From assembly GCA_964472785.1 (NCBI GenBank), contig CAYYMH010000006.1:1-64000 (forward strand): a DNA stretch of 64,000 nt. The letters run 5' to 3'. The stretch is from CAYYMH01 sp964472785. Lineage in GTDB: Bacteria > Zhuqueibacterota > Zhuqueibacteria > Thermofontimicrobiales > Thermofontimicrobiaceae. Position numbers and translations under genes: made by a program. Under the pieces are notes generated by a model that searched no databases, was not told the origin of the DNA, and saw only the letters and a program-made list of their open reading frames with translations. Numbering within the stretch: position 1 is the stretch's first letter; each line of letters begins with the position of its first letter. Below, one piece after another: positions 17,517-26,384 of this stretch.

Positions 17517-18137
17517 TTAATTAAAGAACGGATTGGTTGCTTTTTCCGTACCAACGGTCGTAGCTGGCCCGTGTCCGGGATAAATGTCGGTTGAATCCGG
17601 TTGTGAAAATATTTTATTTTTGACGGATTGGATGAGTTGCTCGTAGCTCCCGCCGGGTAAATCTGTGCGACCAATTGAACCGCTGAATATCAAGTCACCG
17701 ACAAATAATTTTTCATTGATAAAATAAGTGACACTCCCAGGAGAGTGCCCCGGTGTGTGCAGCACCTTAAATTCCAGTTTTCCAACAGAGATTTTATCGC
17801 CTTCTTCCACATATTGATCCGCTGAGGGAACGCCAGGATCCGGCAATCCGAACATCGCCGCTTGTGTAGGAGCATTTTGAACCAATGCCAAATCGTCCTT
17901 GTGCATCAGCAGTTTTACATCCAGTTTTGCCTTTAAACTTTTCGCAGCAGCCAGATGATCCACATGACCGTGCGTGAGCAGGATGTATTTTACCTTGAGT
18001 TTTTTCTGATTTACAATTTCCAAAATTTGATCAGTTTCATCGCCGGGGTCAATGATGACTGCTTCTCTGGTCGAATCGCATCCGATAATAAAACAATTGA
18101 CTGCCAAAGGACCAACGACAAGAATTTCTAAAATCAT
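17517..18137 (-). CDS. Metallo-beta-lactamase-fold hydrolase (glyoxalase II-like)
   Basis: About 206 residues. The metal motif THGHVDHLA, the downstream HTPGHSPGSV and the C-terminal IYPGHGPAT carry the His and Asp ligands of a dinuclear metallo-hydrolase. The compact length and the GDLIFSGSIGRTDLPGGSYE segment match the YcbL-type glyoxalase II-like group. Probable activity is thioester hydrolysis, for example of S-lactoylglutathione or an analogue, but the substrate is not shown. The start is ATG 18137, with GGAG upstream; a TTG 12 bases earlier is in frame but overlaps that ribosome binding site. It sits 37 bases downstream of the helicase gene, in the same orientation. Confidence 0.88.
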   Translation of the reverse strand: MILEILVVGPLAVNCFIIGCDSTREAVIIDPGDETDQILEIVNQKKLKVKYILLTHGHVDHLAAAKSLKAKLDVKLLMHKDDLALVQNAPTQAAMFGLPDPGVPSADQYVEEGDKISVGKLEFKVLHTPGHSPGSVTYFINEKLFVGDLIFSGSIGRTDLPGGSYEQLIQSVKNKIFSQPDSTDIYPGHGPATTVGTEKATNPFFN

Positions 18138-18174
18138 GCTTTTCTCCAATCCTAAATTATGAATTTCTGCCAGA

Positions 18175-20445
18175 TTATTTTGACTTAATCACAATTTCCA
18201 GTAACGCCAACGCACTTTTTTTACCGATCTCCCCAACCTCAAGCGCGGGACCGACGCAGGACGGGCAGCCGGATTGACAGGGACATTCGAGAATAAGTTG
18301 TTTGGCTGCGTTTAAAAGATCTTCGTGAACATAAAATAATTTTCGGCTGAAACCAACGCCACCGGGATAAGCATCGTAAATGTAGATGGTCGGTTTTTTG
18401 GTGAACGTTGCCTTTATCATCGGAATCGCGCGCAGATCAGCCGGGTCAGCCATCACATAAAACGGGGAGACATTCCCGAGCACATTTGCTAATGCGTGCA
18501 AGGCGCTGCCTAATTCTTCCCGTGTGATGTTGAGTTTTTCATTTGTTTTGTCTTCAAATTCCAGCCAATAAGCGGTGGTGTGCATTTCCAGTTCCGGCAG
18601 ATGGATGTTGCCCATCCCGATATTTTCGTGCGTGTGAAATTTGATTTTTTTGTAAGCGGTGGCAACTGTGGTCACACTTACTTCTCCGTACGCTTTTTGA
18701 CCGCCTGTTACGTCCTTTTCTTCGAAAACATCCAAAACTTTGAGATTGGTTTCCGAGTGAGCGTCAGTGTAATGATCGACTTCAACCTCGTGCACATACG
18801 CTTTTCGCCGTTTCCAGTCCAGTTTGTCAACGTGAAATTGTTTGCTTTCGTGAATATAAATTGCATCCTCATAAATCAATAAGGGTGCGCTAAAGTAATC
18901 TACTTCCCCGATCACCCGGTCGTCATAAGTTGTGTCGATAATGACAAAATTTTCAGGGGATGCACTACGCAGGCTGATTTCCTGAGCCGGATAAATTTCA
19001 CTGGTCCAGTGCCAGCGGTTGTCCGCATGATGGAGAACACCGTTTTCCTCCAGATACGCCAGCATGTCATGGGTTGCATCGAGGCCGAATTGTTCATCAT
19101 CCTCGAATGGTAATTCAAAAGCTGCGCATTTAAGATGACTCATCAGAATGATCAGATTGTTGGGATTAACGATGCCTGTTTCAGGAGATTTGCCAAAGAA
19201 ATATTCCGGATGGTTGATGATGAATTGGTCGATCGGTGCGCTGGACGCGACCAGAATGGCAACTGACGTTTCCGCGCGCCTGCCGGCTCGCCCGGCTTGC
19301 TGCCACGAGCTGATAATCGTTCCCGGGTAGCCTGCCATCAGGCATACCGAAAGCTGGCCGATGTCGATTCCCAACTCCAGTGCATTGGTGCTCACAACTC
19401 CGAGAATTTCACCACTGCGCAAACCCTGTTCAATCGAGCGTCTTTCCAAAGGTAAATAACCACCGCGGTAGCCTCGGATGAGTTTGGCTGACTTTTTGAA
19501 CTTTTTCATAATTTCTTTTAAGTAAGTCACTAAAATTTCCACCCGAAGCCGGCTACGAGCAAACACAATTGTTTGAATATTGGAACTCAGAAATTTTGCT
19601 GCTAATTTTTGTGTCTCATTAATGACAGAGCGGCGAATGCCCAATTCCACATTCACGACTGGTGGATTATACAGAAGAAAATGTTTTTCACCGCGCGGCG
19701 CGCCGTTATTATCGACCAATTCAACCTGGTTTTCAATTATTTTTTCGGTTAAATCTTTGGGATTTCCGATGGTTGCGGAACAGCAGATGAACTGCGGATC
19801 GCTACCGTAAAATTTGCAGATTCTTTTCAGTCTGCGAATGATATTTGCCAGGTGGCTGCCAAAAACACCTCTGTAGTGATGAACTTCATCGATTACGATA
19901 TACTTCAAGTTTTCAAAAAGCTTGATCCATTTGGTATGATGCGGCATAATTCCCTGATGCAACATATCAGGATTCGTGATGACGATGTGTCCGGCGGTTC
20001 GGATTGCACGTCGAGCTGAAGCTGGCGTGTCGCCATCAAAAGTATAAGTTTTAATGTTTCTGGCTAATGCTTTGGAAATGTCGTACAATTCGTTCAGTTG
20101 ATCCTGGGATAACGCTTTAGTGGGAAATAAATAAAGCGATCTCGCTTCCGAATTTTCAATCAGAGTGTTGAGAACCGGCACGTTGTAGCAGAGCGTTTTG
20201 CCGGAAGCAGTCGGCGTGACCACTACGACATTTTTCTTTTGCAGAATGGCATCGATCGCCGTTGCCTGGTGGCTGTATAGCTTTGTTATGCCGCGTTCTT
20301 TTAGTTTCGAAATTAAATCCGGATGAATTGATTTCGGAAATTCAGCGAATTCAGCCGGTCGTTCGGGAATTTTTTGCCAATGAGTGATGTTTGCTAATAG
20401 TCCCGGGTCATTCCGGATCACATCCAAAATTTGTTCAATGGTCAT
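18175..20445 (-). CDS. DEAD/DEAH-box helicase with C-terminal DUF1998 zinc domain (MrfA/YprA-like)
   Basis: Superfamily 2 helicase of 756 residues. The N-terminal motor has the Q-motif-like YSHQ, Walker A PTASGKT at 78-84, DEVHH (motif II), SATIG (motif III) and, in the second RecA fold, the QQAGRAGRR motif VI. The C-terminal part is the DUF1998 domain ending in the Cys cluster CPCQSGCPSCVG. This is the architecture and length of B. subtilis MrfA (YprA), a 3'-5' DNA helicase for excision of mitomycin-type damage, and of the related Hrq1 helicases. The partner exonuclease MrfB is not in the window. The start ATG 20445 has AGAGGAAAG upstream; an earlier in-frame start would add eight residues. 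Confidence 0.88.
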   Translation of the reverse strand: MTIEQILDVIRNDPGLLANITHWQKIPERPAEFAEFPKSIHPDLISKLKERGITKLYSHQATAIDAILQKKNVVVVTPTASGKTLCYNVPVLNTLIENSEARSLYLFPTKALSQDQLNELYDISKALARNIKTYTFDGDTPASARRAIRTAGHIVITNPDMLHQGIMPHHTKWIKLFENLKYIVIDEVHHYRGVFGSHLANIIRRLKRICKFYGSDPQFICCSATIGNPKDLTEKIIENQVELVDNNGAPRGEKHFLLYNPPVVNVELGIRRSVINETQKLAAKFLSSNIQTIVFARSRLRVEILVTYLKEIMKKFKKSAKLIRGYRGGYLPLERRSIEQGLRSGEILGVVSTNALELGIDIGQLSVCLMAGYPGTIISSWQQAGRAGRRAETSVAILVASSAPIDQFIINHPEYFFGKSPETGIVNPNNLIILMSHLKCAAFELPFEDDEQFGLDATHDMLAYLEENGVLHHADNRWHWTSEIYPAQEISLRSASPENFVIIDTTYDDRVIGEVDYFSAPLLIYEDAIYIHESKQFHVDKLDWKRRKAYVHEVEVDHYTDAHSETNLKVLDVFEEKDVTGGQKAYGEVSVTTVATAYKKIKFHTHENIGMGNIHLPELEMHTTAYWLEFEDKTNEKLNITREELGSALHALANVLGNVSPFYVMADPADLRAIPMIKATFTKKPTIYIYDAYPGGVGFSRKLFYVHEDLLNAAKQLILECPCQSGCPSCVGPALEVGEIGKKSALALLEIVIKSK

Positions 20446-20552
20446 AATGATCTTTCCTCTGCTCAACAAAGTGGGAATAATGTTTTCAATTTAAATAACA
20501 GGGATGAAATAATCAAGGCTAATTTTTTTGGTCGCTAAAAAAACAGACCAGA

Positions 20553-20579
20553 ATAAAAAAGCACCAAAGAAATTGGTGC
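20553..20579 (-). terminator. Rho-independent terminator downstream of the TGA-containing gene
   Basis: Read on the minus strand, a perfect GCACCAA/TTGGTGC stem with a five-base loop is followed by TTTTTTAT. It lies about 150 bases beyond the stop of the minus-strand gene at 20728. Confidence 0.75.
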
Positions 20580-20727
20580 CTGTTTTCAGCAAATTGTGAT
20601 CGTTTATTTTTGATCAAATTAAAAAAACGAATATTATCTTTAGTGTTGATTTAAATTAACTTGACCAAGGTTTAACACTTGTCTGATTTTAATCCCCCCA
20701 AAATAAGCTTTTTCTTAAAAAAAGTTA

Positions 20728-21702
20728 TCAGTTATTGGGTTTGCTGATTAGTTTGTTTCTTTCGATTTCATACTCCCTAACTAATTTTGACAGCTCACGA
20801 TCACTTTCAAAAGTTTTATCTAAAGCGACTACCCGTCCAATATGATTGACGATTCTTTTGTCCTGATCAAAATCTAATCTCAAATCGCCAATGTATTGCC
20901 CTCTGTTACCTCCGATAATTGCTATTGATTTATTATGCAATTCCGGATTGGGGCGATATATCGGATCGTGTGTTCCGATAATGACATCAATGTCTGTGAG
21001 TTGATAAGCCAGATCTTTAACATGAGGATACCGAATGTGAGCGAGTGCGATGATCAAATCACATTTGGTTTTAAGCTCAGCAACGACTTTCTTGGCTGCT
21101 TCGAAGGGATCCCCCACAACCAATTGGGGATCATTTTCATCTTTCACCAACTGCAGTCGTTTAAACAGCAGCCCAAAAATACCGATGCGGATTTCAGGTA
21201 CTCTGTGTCCGTTATTTTCAAAAGCGGGCAATGTTTTAATAATGTAAGGTTTAAAAAATGGTGTTTTTCCGTCCGGGTGATAAATATTTGCAGAGACAAA
21301 GGGAATTTGATATTTTTGTTCTATTTCTCTTAATAAATTTACGCTTTGCCAGAAATCCCGTTCTCCCAAACCAATCGCGTCATAATTCATGCGAGAAAAC
21401 GCGCGCATTGTGTACTCCGCGATAAGCTTCCCCTGTCTTCCATGCCTGCCAATAAAATCTCCGCTATCAAAAACAAGCACATGTTCATTGTCTGCTGAAT
21501 TTTCTTTAATATAAGTAGCCCGACGAGCTACACCGCCACTGCGTTTGCCACCTCATCCACACGGTTCGATGTTGCCGGTTATATTGCTCGAAGAAAATAT
21601 ATGAACGGAAAATGCTTTTTTGACATCTTTTTTATTTCGGGAATGGGAAAACGAGGGAATTAGAAATAATATGAGCAAAAAATTAATGGTGAATAATTTC
21701 AT
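20728..21702 (-). CDS. Secreted 5'-nucleotidase/metallophosphatase-fold protein with in-frame TGA: candidate selenoprotein
   Basis: The coding region runs from ATG 21702, behind the ribosome binding site AGGAGG (21714-21719), to a stop at 20728, with one in-frame TGA at codon 50 (21555-21553). Read through, it gives 324 residues: a signal peptide (about 1-20), then GNIEPCG-U-GGKRSGGVARRA, then the body of a metallophosphatase fold (FDSGDFIG, IGLGERDFW, IIGTHDP). In related proteins I know, the same place reads P-C-G-C followed by five or six residues and GG-L/V-ARRA, so the TGA replaces a conserved Cys. The reading frame is intact on both sides. The Asp-x-His metal pair of true 5'-nucleotidases is absent (SSNITGN), as in that subgroup. 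A hairpin after the TGA could be the SECIS. The alternative is a nonsense mutation or error; then only a GTG-started fragment from 21480 would be made. Confidence 0.75.
21515..21531 (-). promoter_or_regulatory. Candidate bacterial SECIS hairpin
   Basis: On the coding strand, 22 to 38 bases after the TGA, GTAGCTC and GGGCTAC form a seven-pair stem (one G-U) around a GUC loop. Bacterial SECIS elements lie immediately 3' of the UGA within the coding sequence, with a G-U in the apical loop. Position and loop fit that rule, but the lower stem is short, so this is a candidate only. Confidence 0.5.
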
Positions 21703-22064
21703 TTTTATTTGTACCTCCTAAAATATTTTCAATAAAGGCATAATCAAAAAAAATTTTTAACCAGAAAGTATAATTCAGAAAAAATTGACTCAAATTTGTT
21801 GAAATAAATTCAAATAAATATAAAAAATTCTTCCCAAAATATCAAGCACTATTTGTTCGGATAAAAGATTTTGCACTAATCTTCTGAAATGGAATTGGTG
21901 ATATAAGCTGTATCTAATTCTAACGGGAGATTGATTTGTCAATTTATCTAATGAAAAATATGAAGAAAATTGGTAACTAACCACTTTAAAAAAAACTTGA
22001 TTTTAATGAAAAATTTCATTAACATTAAAGATTGTAAATTATTAGAGGTTCAGAAAAGATAACG
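21703..22064. promoter_or_regulatory. Divergent intergenic region with palindromic candidate operator (22003-22022)
   Basis: This 362-base AT-rich gap separates the divergent TGA-containing gene and the acyl-ligase gene, so both promoters should lie here; I could not fix either with confidence. The clear element is a palindrome, TTAATGAAA-AA-TTTCATTAA, with perfect nine-base arms, ending 42 bases before the ligase ATG. That is a usual size and place for a dimeric repressor site. I see no gene in the gap. Confidence 0.5.
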
Positions 22065-23576
22065 ATGATTATTCAGAGAATAGAAGAAACAGCGTCAAAA
22101 TATCCGGATAAAACAGCTATAATTTATAAAAAACATCAAGTGACATACGCTGAGTTATCGGGTATTATTAACAAATTAGCCAATGGATTTTCCGATGCAG
22201 GGATTCGGAGACAGGACCGGATATTAGTCTTAATGCCTAATTTCCCCCATTTTATTTTCAGTTACTATGCATTATTAAAATTGGGTGCGGTTGTTGTTCC
22301 TGTCAATTATATGCATGATGAAGCCGATCTGAATCATGTTTTGAATAACGCGCAAGCTGGCGCAATAATTTATTGGAGTGGATTTCGAACACTTTTGAGC
22401 GATTTTTTCATCAGTGCGACTGACGGGTCTTTTATACGAATCGTACTCGGAGATTCCACAAGCGAGGATGATTTTCAGCTTTTGAATGTGATTGCTGATT
22501 CACCTGACAAAACGTTTCAGCAAGAAATTAATGCAGATGACTTATCGTTAATTCAGTACACACAGGGAAACAGTGATTTCCCTGTTGGCGTCGAACTCAG
22601 TCACGGAAATATTTCGGAAAGTGTAAAGGCGTTTGTTAATGATTTTAGCCTATCGGAGAATGATGTTTGTCAGATCACATTACCACTTTTCCTGATTGTG
22701 AACCAAAATGTAATGCTTAATAGTGCCTTAATCCGGGGCGCCGCTGTCGTGTTGCACGATCGGTTAGATATTGAGTCAGTCATTGAATCGTTGCGACAGC
22801 ATCAATCAAACGTGCTGCTGGGAACACCAAGCTTTTATTCAGCATTGGCTGATACGGTGAAAGAACCCTTTTCGAATTCAACCTTTAAATATTGTATTTC
22901 CACTTTTGACAAATTGGATGAAGAATTAGCAGCACGATTCAACGAGAAAGTGGGCGCACCACTTTTGAATGCATATTCAGTTACTGATATCGGAGGGATT
23001 GTAGCGTCAGCACTTCCATCGGATCCGTACAGAATTGATTCAGTTGGACTGCCTTTAAGCGGTATTGATATTCAGATGCATGATGCGAACGGAGAACAGG
23101 TGGATATTAATGAAGTCGGTGAAATCGCGATTCGGGGAGGGGTTGTTCCAAAAGGTTATTGGCAGAATGAAACATTGGCTGATGAGCGTATAAAGGATGG
23201 CTGGTTTTATCCGGGTGATTTCGGAACTAAAAATGCCAACGGTTTTATCCATTTAGTCGAGAAAAAAGCCAATGTTATTTTGAAAAGTGGCTTCAAAATT
23301 TACGCTTCAGAGATTGAAGATGTTTTGAAAAAACATGAGAAGGTTCGAGAGGCAACTGTGATTTCGATTCCGCATCCGGATCATAAGGAGGACGTACTCG
23401 CATGTGTTGTATTGAACAACAGTGAGTCGATGTCAGAACAAGAAATTTTCGAGTTCTGTCGTGATCAAATGCCGGTTTATAAATGTCCGCAGGTGATTAA
23501 GTTTTACGATAAACTGCCAAGAACAAAAATGGGAAGAGTGTTTAAACGAAAATTACGACATCAGAATAATAAGTAA
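22065..23576 (+). CDS. Acyl-CoA synthetase/AMP-ligase-like protein with degenerate catalytic motifs
   Basis: 503-residue protein of the adenylate-forming (ANL) superfamily, full length and collinear with fatty-acyl or aryl CoA ligases. The fold is clear: GFSDAGIRRQDRILVLMPNF, LLKLGAVVVPVNY, NAYSVTDIGG (A5), GWFYPGDFG (A7) and KSGFKIYASEIEDVL (A8). Two catalytic motifs are altered. The phosphate loop, normally T-S-G-T-T-G-x-P-K-G, reads TQGNSDFPVG (166-175), losing the Gly/Thr run and the Lys. The A10 lysine, normally in P-R-T-x-x-G-K, is Arg (R491, in PRTKMGRVF). Adenylation is therefore doubtful; it may be a pseudoenzyme or have different chemistry. It is preceded by a palindromic operator candidate and followed 44 bases later by an EF-G gene. 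Confidence 0.8.
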   Translation: MIIQRIEETASKYPDKTAIIYKKHQVTYAELSGIINKLANGFSDAGIRRQDRILVLMPNFPHFIFSYYALLKLGAVVVPVNYMHDEADLNHVLNNAQAGAIIYWSGFRTLLSDFFISATDGSFIRIVLGDSTSEDDFQLLNVIADSPDKTFQQEINADDLSLIQYTQGNSDFPVGVELSHGNISESVKAFVNDFSLSENDVCQITLPLFLIVNQNVMLNSALIRGAAVVLHDRLDIESVIESLRQHQSNVLLGTPSFYSALADTVKEPFSNSTFKYCISTFDKLDEELAARFNEKVGAPLLNAYSVTDIGGIVASALPSDPYRIDSVGLPLSGIDIQMHDANGEQVDINEVGEIAIRGGVVPKGYWQNETLADERIKDGWFYPGDFGTKNANGFIHLVEKKANVILKSGFKIYASEIEDVLKKHEKVREATVISIPHPDHKEDVLACVVLNNSESMSEQEIFEFCRDQMPVYKCPQVIKFYDKLPRTKMGRVFKRKLRHQNNK

Positions 23577-23620
23577 CGGGAGAAATATACAAAGAAATTT
23601 AGCAAGTAAGGAGGCTATAA

Positions 23621-25705
23621 GTGAAAGATTATACTGTTGACAAGATTAGAAATGTCGGATTGGTGGGACATGGTGACGTTGGTAAAACAACGTTAGCCGA
23701 AGCCATGCTATTCTCCGCAGGTGAAACCAACCGGTTTGGAACCGTCGATGAAGGTACAACAACGTCTGATTATAATAGCGATGAGATTGAGAGAAAAATT
23801 TCGATCAGTACATCATTACTGCATGTGAACTGGAAAGACCATAAGATAAACATATTGGATACGCCCGGATATTCTGATTTCGTCGGTGAAGTGATCGGCG
23901 GACTTCGGGTCAGCGATGCAGCCGTCGTGCTTTTGAACGGCGTATCAGGCATCGAAGTGGGGACAGAAACAGTGTACCGAATTGTCGAAGAAGATCATTT
24001 ATCGAGAGTCTTTTTTGTGAATCGATTAGACAAAGAACACGCTGATTTTGATAAAGTCTATCAGATGGCTCGAGATCGATTCGGCTCCGGTGTTGCGATG
24101 TTACAATTTCCTGTTAATCAGGGTGAGGGATTGGACAGTATTGTCGATATTTTAAAAATGAAAATGATTAAGTTTAAGGATGATAAGTCCGGTCAATATA
24201 GTGAAGAAGAAATTCCGGCGGATTTGAAAGATCGGGCTGAAGAGATGAAAAATGAGTTGATGGAAACGGTTTCGGAGAATGACGAAGAATTGTTGGATAT
24301 TTTTTGTGATGTTGGTGAGTTAACTGAAGAACAGTTAATTAAAGGATTGCGGGATCAGGTTGTCGCCGGCAATATCTATCCTATGGTTTGTGGCGCTGCT
24401 GAAAAGAACATTGGGGTAAATCAGTTGTTAGATTTGCTGGTAAATATGTGCCCCAGTCCGGCTGATCGTCCGGAAGTTGAGGGTGTTAAGCCAAAAACTT
24501 CAGATAAAGAAATCCGAAAAATTTCCAGCGATGAACCTTTATCTGCTCTGGTTTTTAAGACAATATCAGAGCCGCATGTTGGCGAGTTATCTTTCTTCAG
24601 AGTGTATTCCGGAATTTTAAAAACCGGCACCGAAGTGCTAAATTCAACTCGTGGTGATACTGAAAAAATCGGCCAGATTTATTTCTTGAATGGCAAAAAG
24701 CGAAAAGAAATTGGACAGGTAAATGTCGGTGATATTGGCACTATAGTTAAACTAAAAAACACATCCACCGGAGATACATTAAGTGATAAAAATAAACCGA
24801 TTGTCCTTCCCGAAATTAAATTCCCCGATCCGGTAATTCGGGTGGCTGCTATACCAAAAGCAAAAGGTGATGAGGAAAAAATTTCAACGGGGCTCAGCGC
24901 GTTACAAGAAGCTGATCCGACATTCCATGTTGATGTTGACCCGGAATTAAAACAAACGATTATTTCAGGTCAGGGAGAATTACATCTTGATATTATTGTT
25001 AAGCGTTTGAAAGATAAATATGGGGTTGACGTTGATTTAGTTGAACCCAAAATTCCATACCGGGAAACCATTAAAGCAACTGCTGAAGGCGCTCATAAAT
25101 ATAAAAAACAGTCCGGAGGACGCGGACAATATGGTGATGTTTCGTTGAAGGTCGAACCGCTGCCGCGTGGTGAGAAATACGAATTTGTGGACGCCATCGT
25201 CGGTGGTGTTATTCCCGGAAAATATATCCCGGCTGTAGAAAAAGGTATTGCCGAAGCGATGGCAGAAGGTGTTATCTCCGGTTATCCGGTTGTTGATATC
25301 AGAGTCACTTTATTTTATGGAAGTTACCACTCGGTGGATTCTTCTGATATGGCTTTTAAAATTGCCGGCTCCATGTGTTTTAAGAAAATATTTAAGGCAG
25401 CTAAGCCAGTTTTACTTGAGCCGATATACGAAATAGAGGTGCAGGTTCCCGAGGAATATATGGGTGATGTAATGGGTGATATCTCCAGCAGACGCGGGAA
25501 AATTATGGGAATGGATGCAAACGGGCCGTTTCAAATTATTAAGGCAAAAGTGCCTCTGGCAGAACTTTATAAATACTCAACAATCTTGCGTTCGCTGACG
25601 CAGGGCAGAGGCATCCATCGAAGAAAGTTTTCCCATTATGAAGAAGTGCCTAAAGAAGTCGCCGATAAGATTGTTGAAGAGTATGAAAAGAGTAAGTCTA
25701 ATTAA
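23621..25705 (+). CDS. fusA: Elongation factor G (variant, FusA2-like)
   Basis: Translational GTPase of 694 residues that drives ribosomal translocation or, for paralogues, related ribosome functions. It has G1 GHGDVGKTT (16-24), G3 DTPGYSDF (80-87), G4 NRLD (134-137), then domains II, III, IV (SGGRGQYGDVSLKVEPL) and V. Standard EF-G has DTPGH at G3, where the His activates GTP hydrolysis, and NKxD at G4. Here Tyr replaces the His (Y84) and Arg replaces the Lys, as in the EF-G-like group sometimes called FusA2. It is therefore probably a second EF-G rather than the main one from the str operon, which is not in the window. The start is GTG with an excellent AAGGAGG. A terminator follows. Confidence 0.85.
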   Translation: MKDYTVDKIRNVGLVGHGDVGKTTLAEAMLFSAGETNRFGTVDEGTTTSDYNSDEIERKISISTSLLHVNWKDHKINILDTPGYSDFVGEVIGGLRVSDAAVVLLNGVSGIEVGTETVYRIVEEDHLSRVFFVNRLDKEHADFDKVYQMARDRFGSGVAMLQFPVNQGEGLDSIVDILKMKMIKFKDDKSGQYSEEEIPADLKDRAEEMKNELMETVSENDEELLDIFCDVGELTEEQLIKGLRDQVVAGNIYPMVCGAAEKNIGVNQLLDLLVNMCPSPADRPEVEGVKPKTSDKEIRKISSDEPLSALVFKTISEPHVGELSFFRVYSGILKTGTEVLNSTRGDTEKIGQIYFLNGKKRKEIGQVNVGDIGTIVKLKNTSTGDTLSDKNKPIVLPEIKFPDPVIRVAAIPKAKGDEEKISTGLSALQEADPTFHVDVDPELKQTIISGQGELHLDIIVKRLKDKYGVDVDLVEPKIPYRETIKATAEGAHKYKKQSGGRGQYGDVSLKVEPLPRGEKYEFVDAIVGGVIPGKYIPAVEKGIAEAMAEGVISGYPVVDIRVTLFYGSYHSVDSSDMAFKIAGSMCFKKIFKAAKPVLLEPIYEIEVQVPEEYMGDVMGDISSRRGKIMGMDANGPFQIIKAKVPLAELYKYSTILRSLTQGRGIHRRKFSHYEEVPKEVADKIVEEYEKSKSN

Positions 25706-25737
25706 CGTTTTGTAAATATAGTGAAGCTAATTCAAAT

Positions 25738-25778
25738 AAAGGGCAAGCGGCGAAAAATCACCGATTGCCCTTTCTTTT
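25738..25778 (+). terminator. Rho-independent terminator after the EF-G gene
   Basis: Perfect AAAGGGCAA/TTGCCCTTT arms (25738-25746 and 25765-25773), with GG/CC pairing further in, are followed by TTCTTTT. It separates the EF-G transcript from the HIT gene. Confidence 0.85.
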
Positions 25779-25800
25779 GAATTGCCAAATGAGGAGTAAA

Positions 25801-26286
25801 ATGCGAATATTGTGGGCGCCATGGAGAATGAAATATATTGAACAACCTGCTGAAGAGGGGTGTATTTTTTGTGATAAACCTGCTGAAGGTGATGATCAAA
25901 AAAATCTGATTCTGTACCGGGGGGAATTTTGTTTTGTGGTGATGAACAAGTATCCCTATAATAACGGACATTTGATGGTGATTCCTTTCCGACATGTCAG
26001 AGATATTTCGAAACTGACGGCTGAAGAAAAATGTGAACTAATGGATTTGCTGGTAAAAAGCAAGGAAGTATTGGCTGCGAGTGTCAATCCTGACGGATTT
26101 AATATCGGTATGAATTTGGGAAGAACTGCCGGCGCCGGAGTTGACGACCACCTCCATTTTCATATTGTGCCGCGGTGGAATGGCGATACGAATTTTATGC
26201 CGGTGATAGGAAAGACAGACGTGATTTCCGAGGGGCTTGAGCAAACCTGGATTCGATTAAAGAAAGCGTTTGATGAAATCGGCTGA
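25801..26286 (+). CDS. HIT-family nucleotide hydrolase/phosphorylase
   Basis: 161-residue histidine-triad protein. The triad HLHFHIVPRW follows GRTAGAGVDDHLHFH, and an N-terminal CIFCDKP Cys pair matches Ap4A phosphorylase/HIT proteins that begin RILWAPWRMKYI. Members hydrolyse or phosphorolyse dinucleoside polyphosphates or AMP-lysine-type bonds; the exact substrate is open. The start is ATG 25801 with GAGGAG four bases upstream. A longer in-frame start at 25765 lies within the EF-G terminator stem and is unlikely. It is the last plus-strand gene before a convergent cold-shock gene. Confidence 0.9.
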   Translation: MRILWAPWRMKYIEQPAEEGCIFCDKPAEGDDQKNLILYRGEFCFVVMNKYPYNNGHLMVIPFRHVRDISKLTAEEKCELMDLLVKSKEVLAASVNPDGFNIGMNLGRTAGAGVDDHLHFHIVPRWNGDTNFMPVIGKTDVISEGLEQTWIRLKKAFDEIG

Positions 26287-26384
26287 TTAAAGATAGTCCG
26301 ATGCAATCCTTTTTACGAATTGATTTTTCGCTCACTGGTTATGAGTTATCGCAGATCAAAATAATGATTTTTGAACACAGAAGT

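Noticed and set aside
20728..21480. Shorter metallophosphatase gene starting at GTG 21480
   Set aside because: It lacks a signal peptide and ribosome binding site and removes the conserved PCG...GGVARRA segment, while an excellent start with AGGAGG exists at 21702 in the same frame, broken only by the TGA.
21790..21984. 64-codon minus-strand frame in the gap before the acyl ligase
   Set aside because: Composition is that of AT-rich non-coding DNA and it occupies the probable promoter zone.
25765..25800. Longer HIT-protein start at 25765
   Set aside because: It begins within the EF-G terminator stem and has no ribosome binding site; ATG 25801 has GAGGAG.
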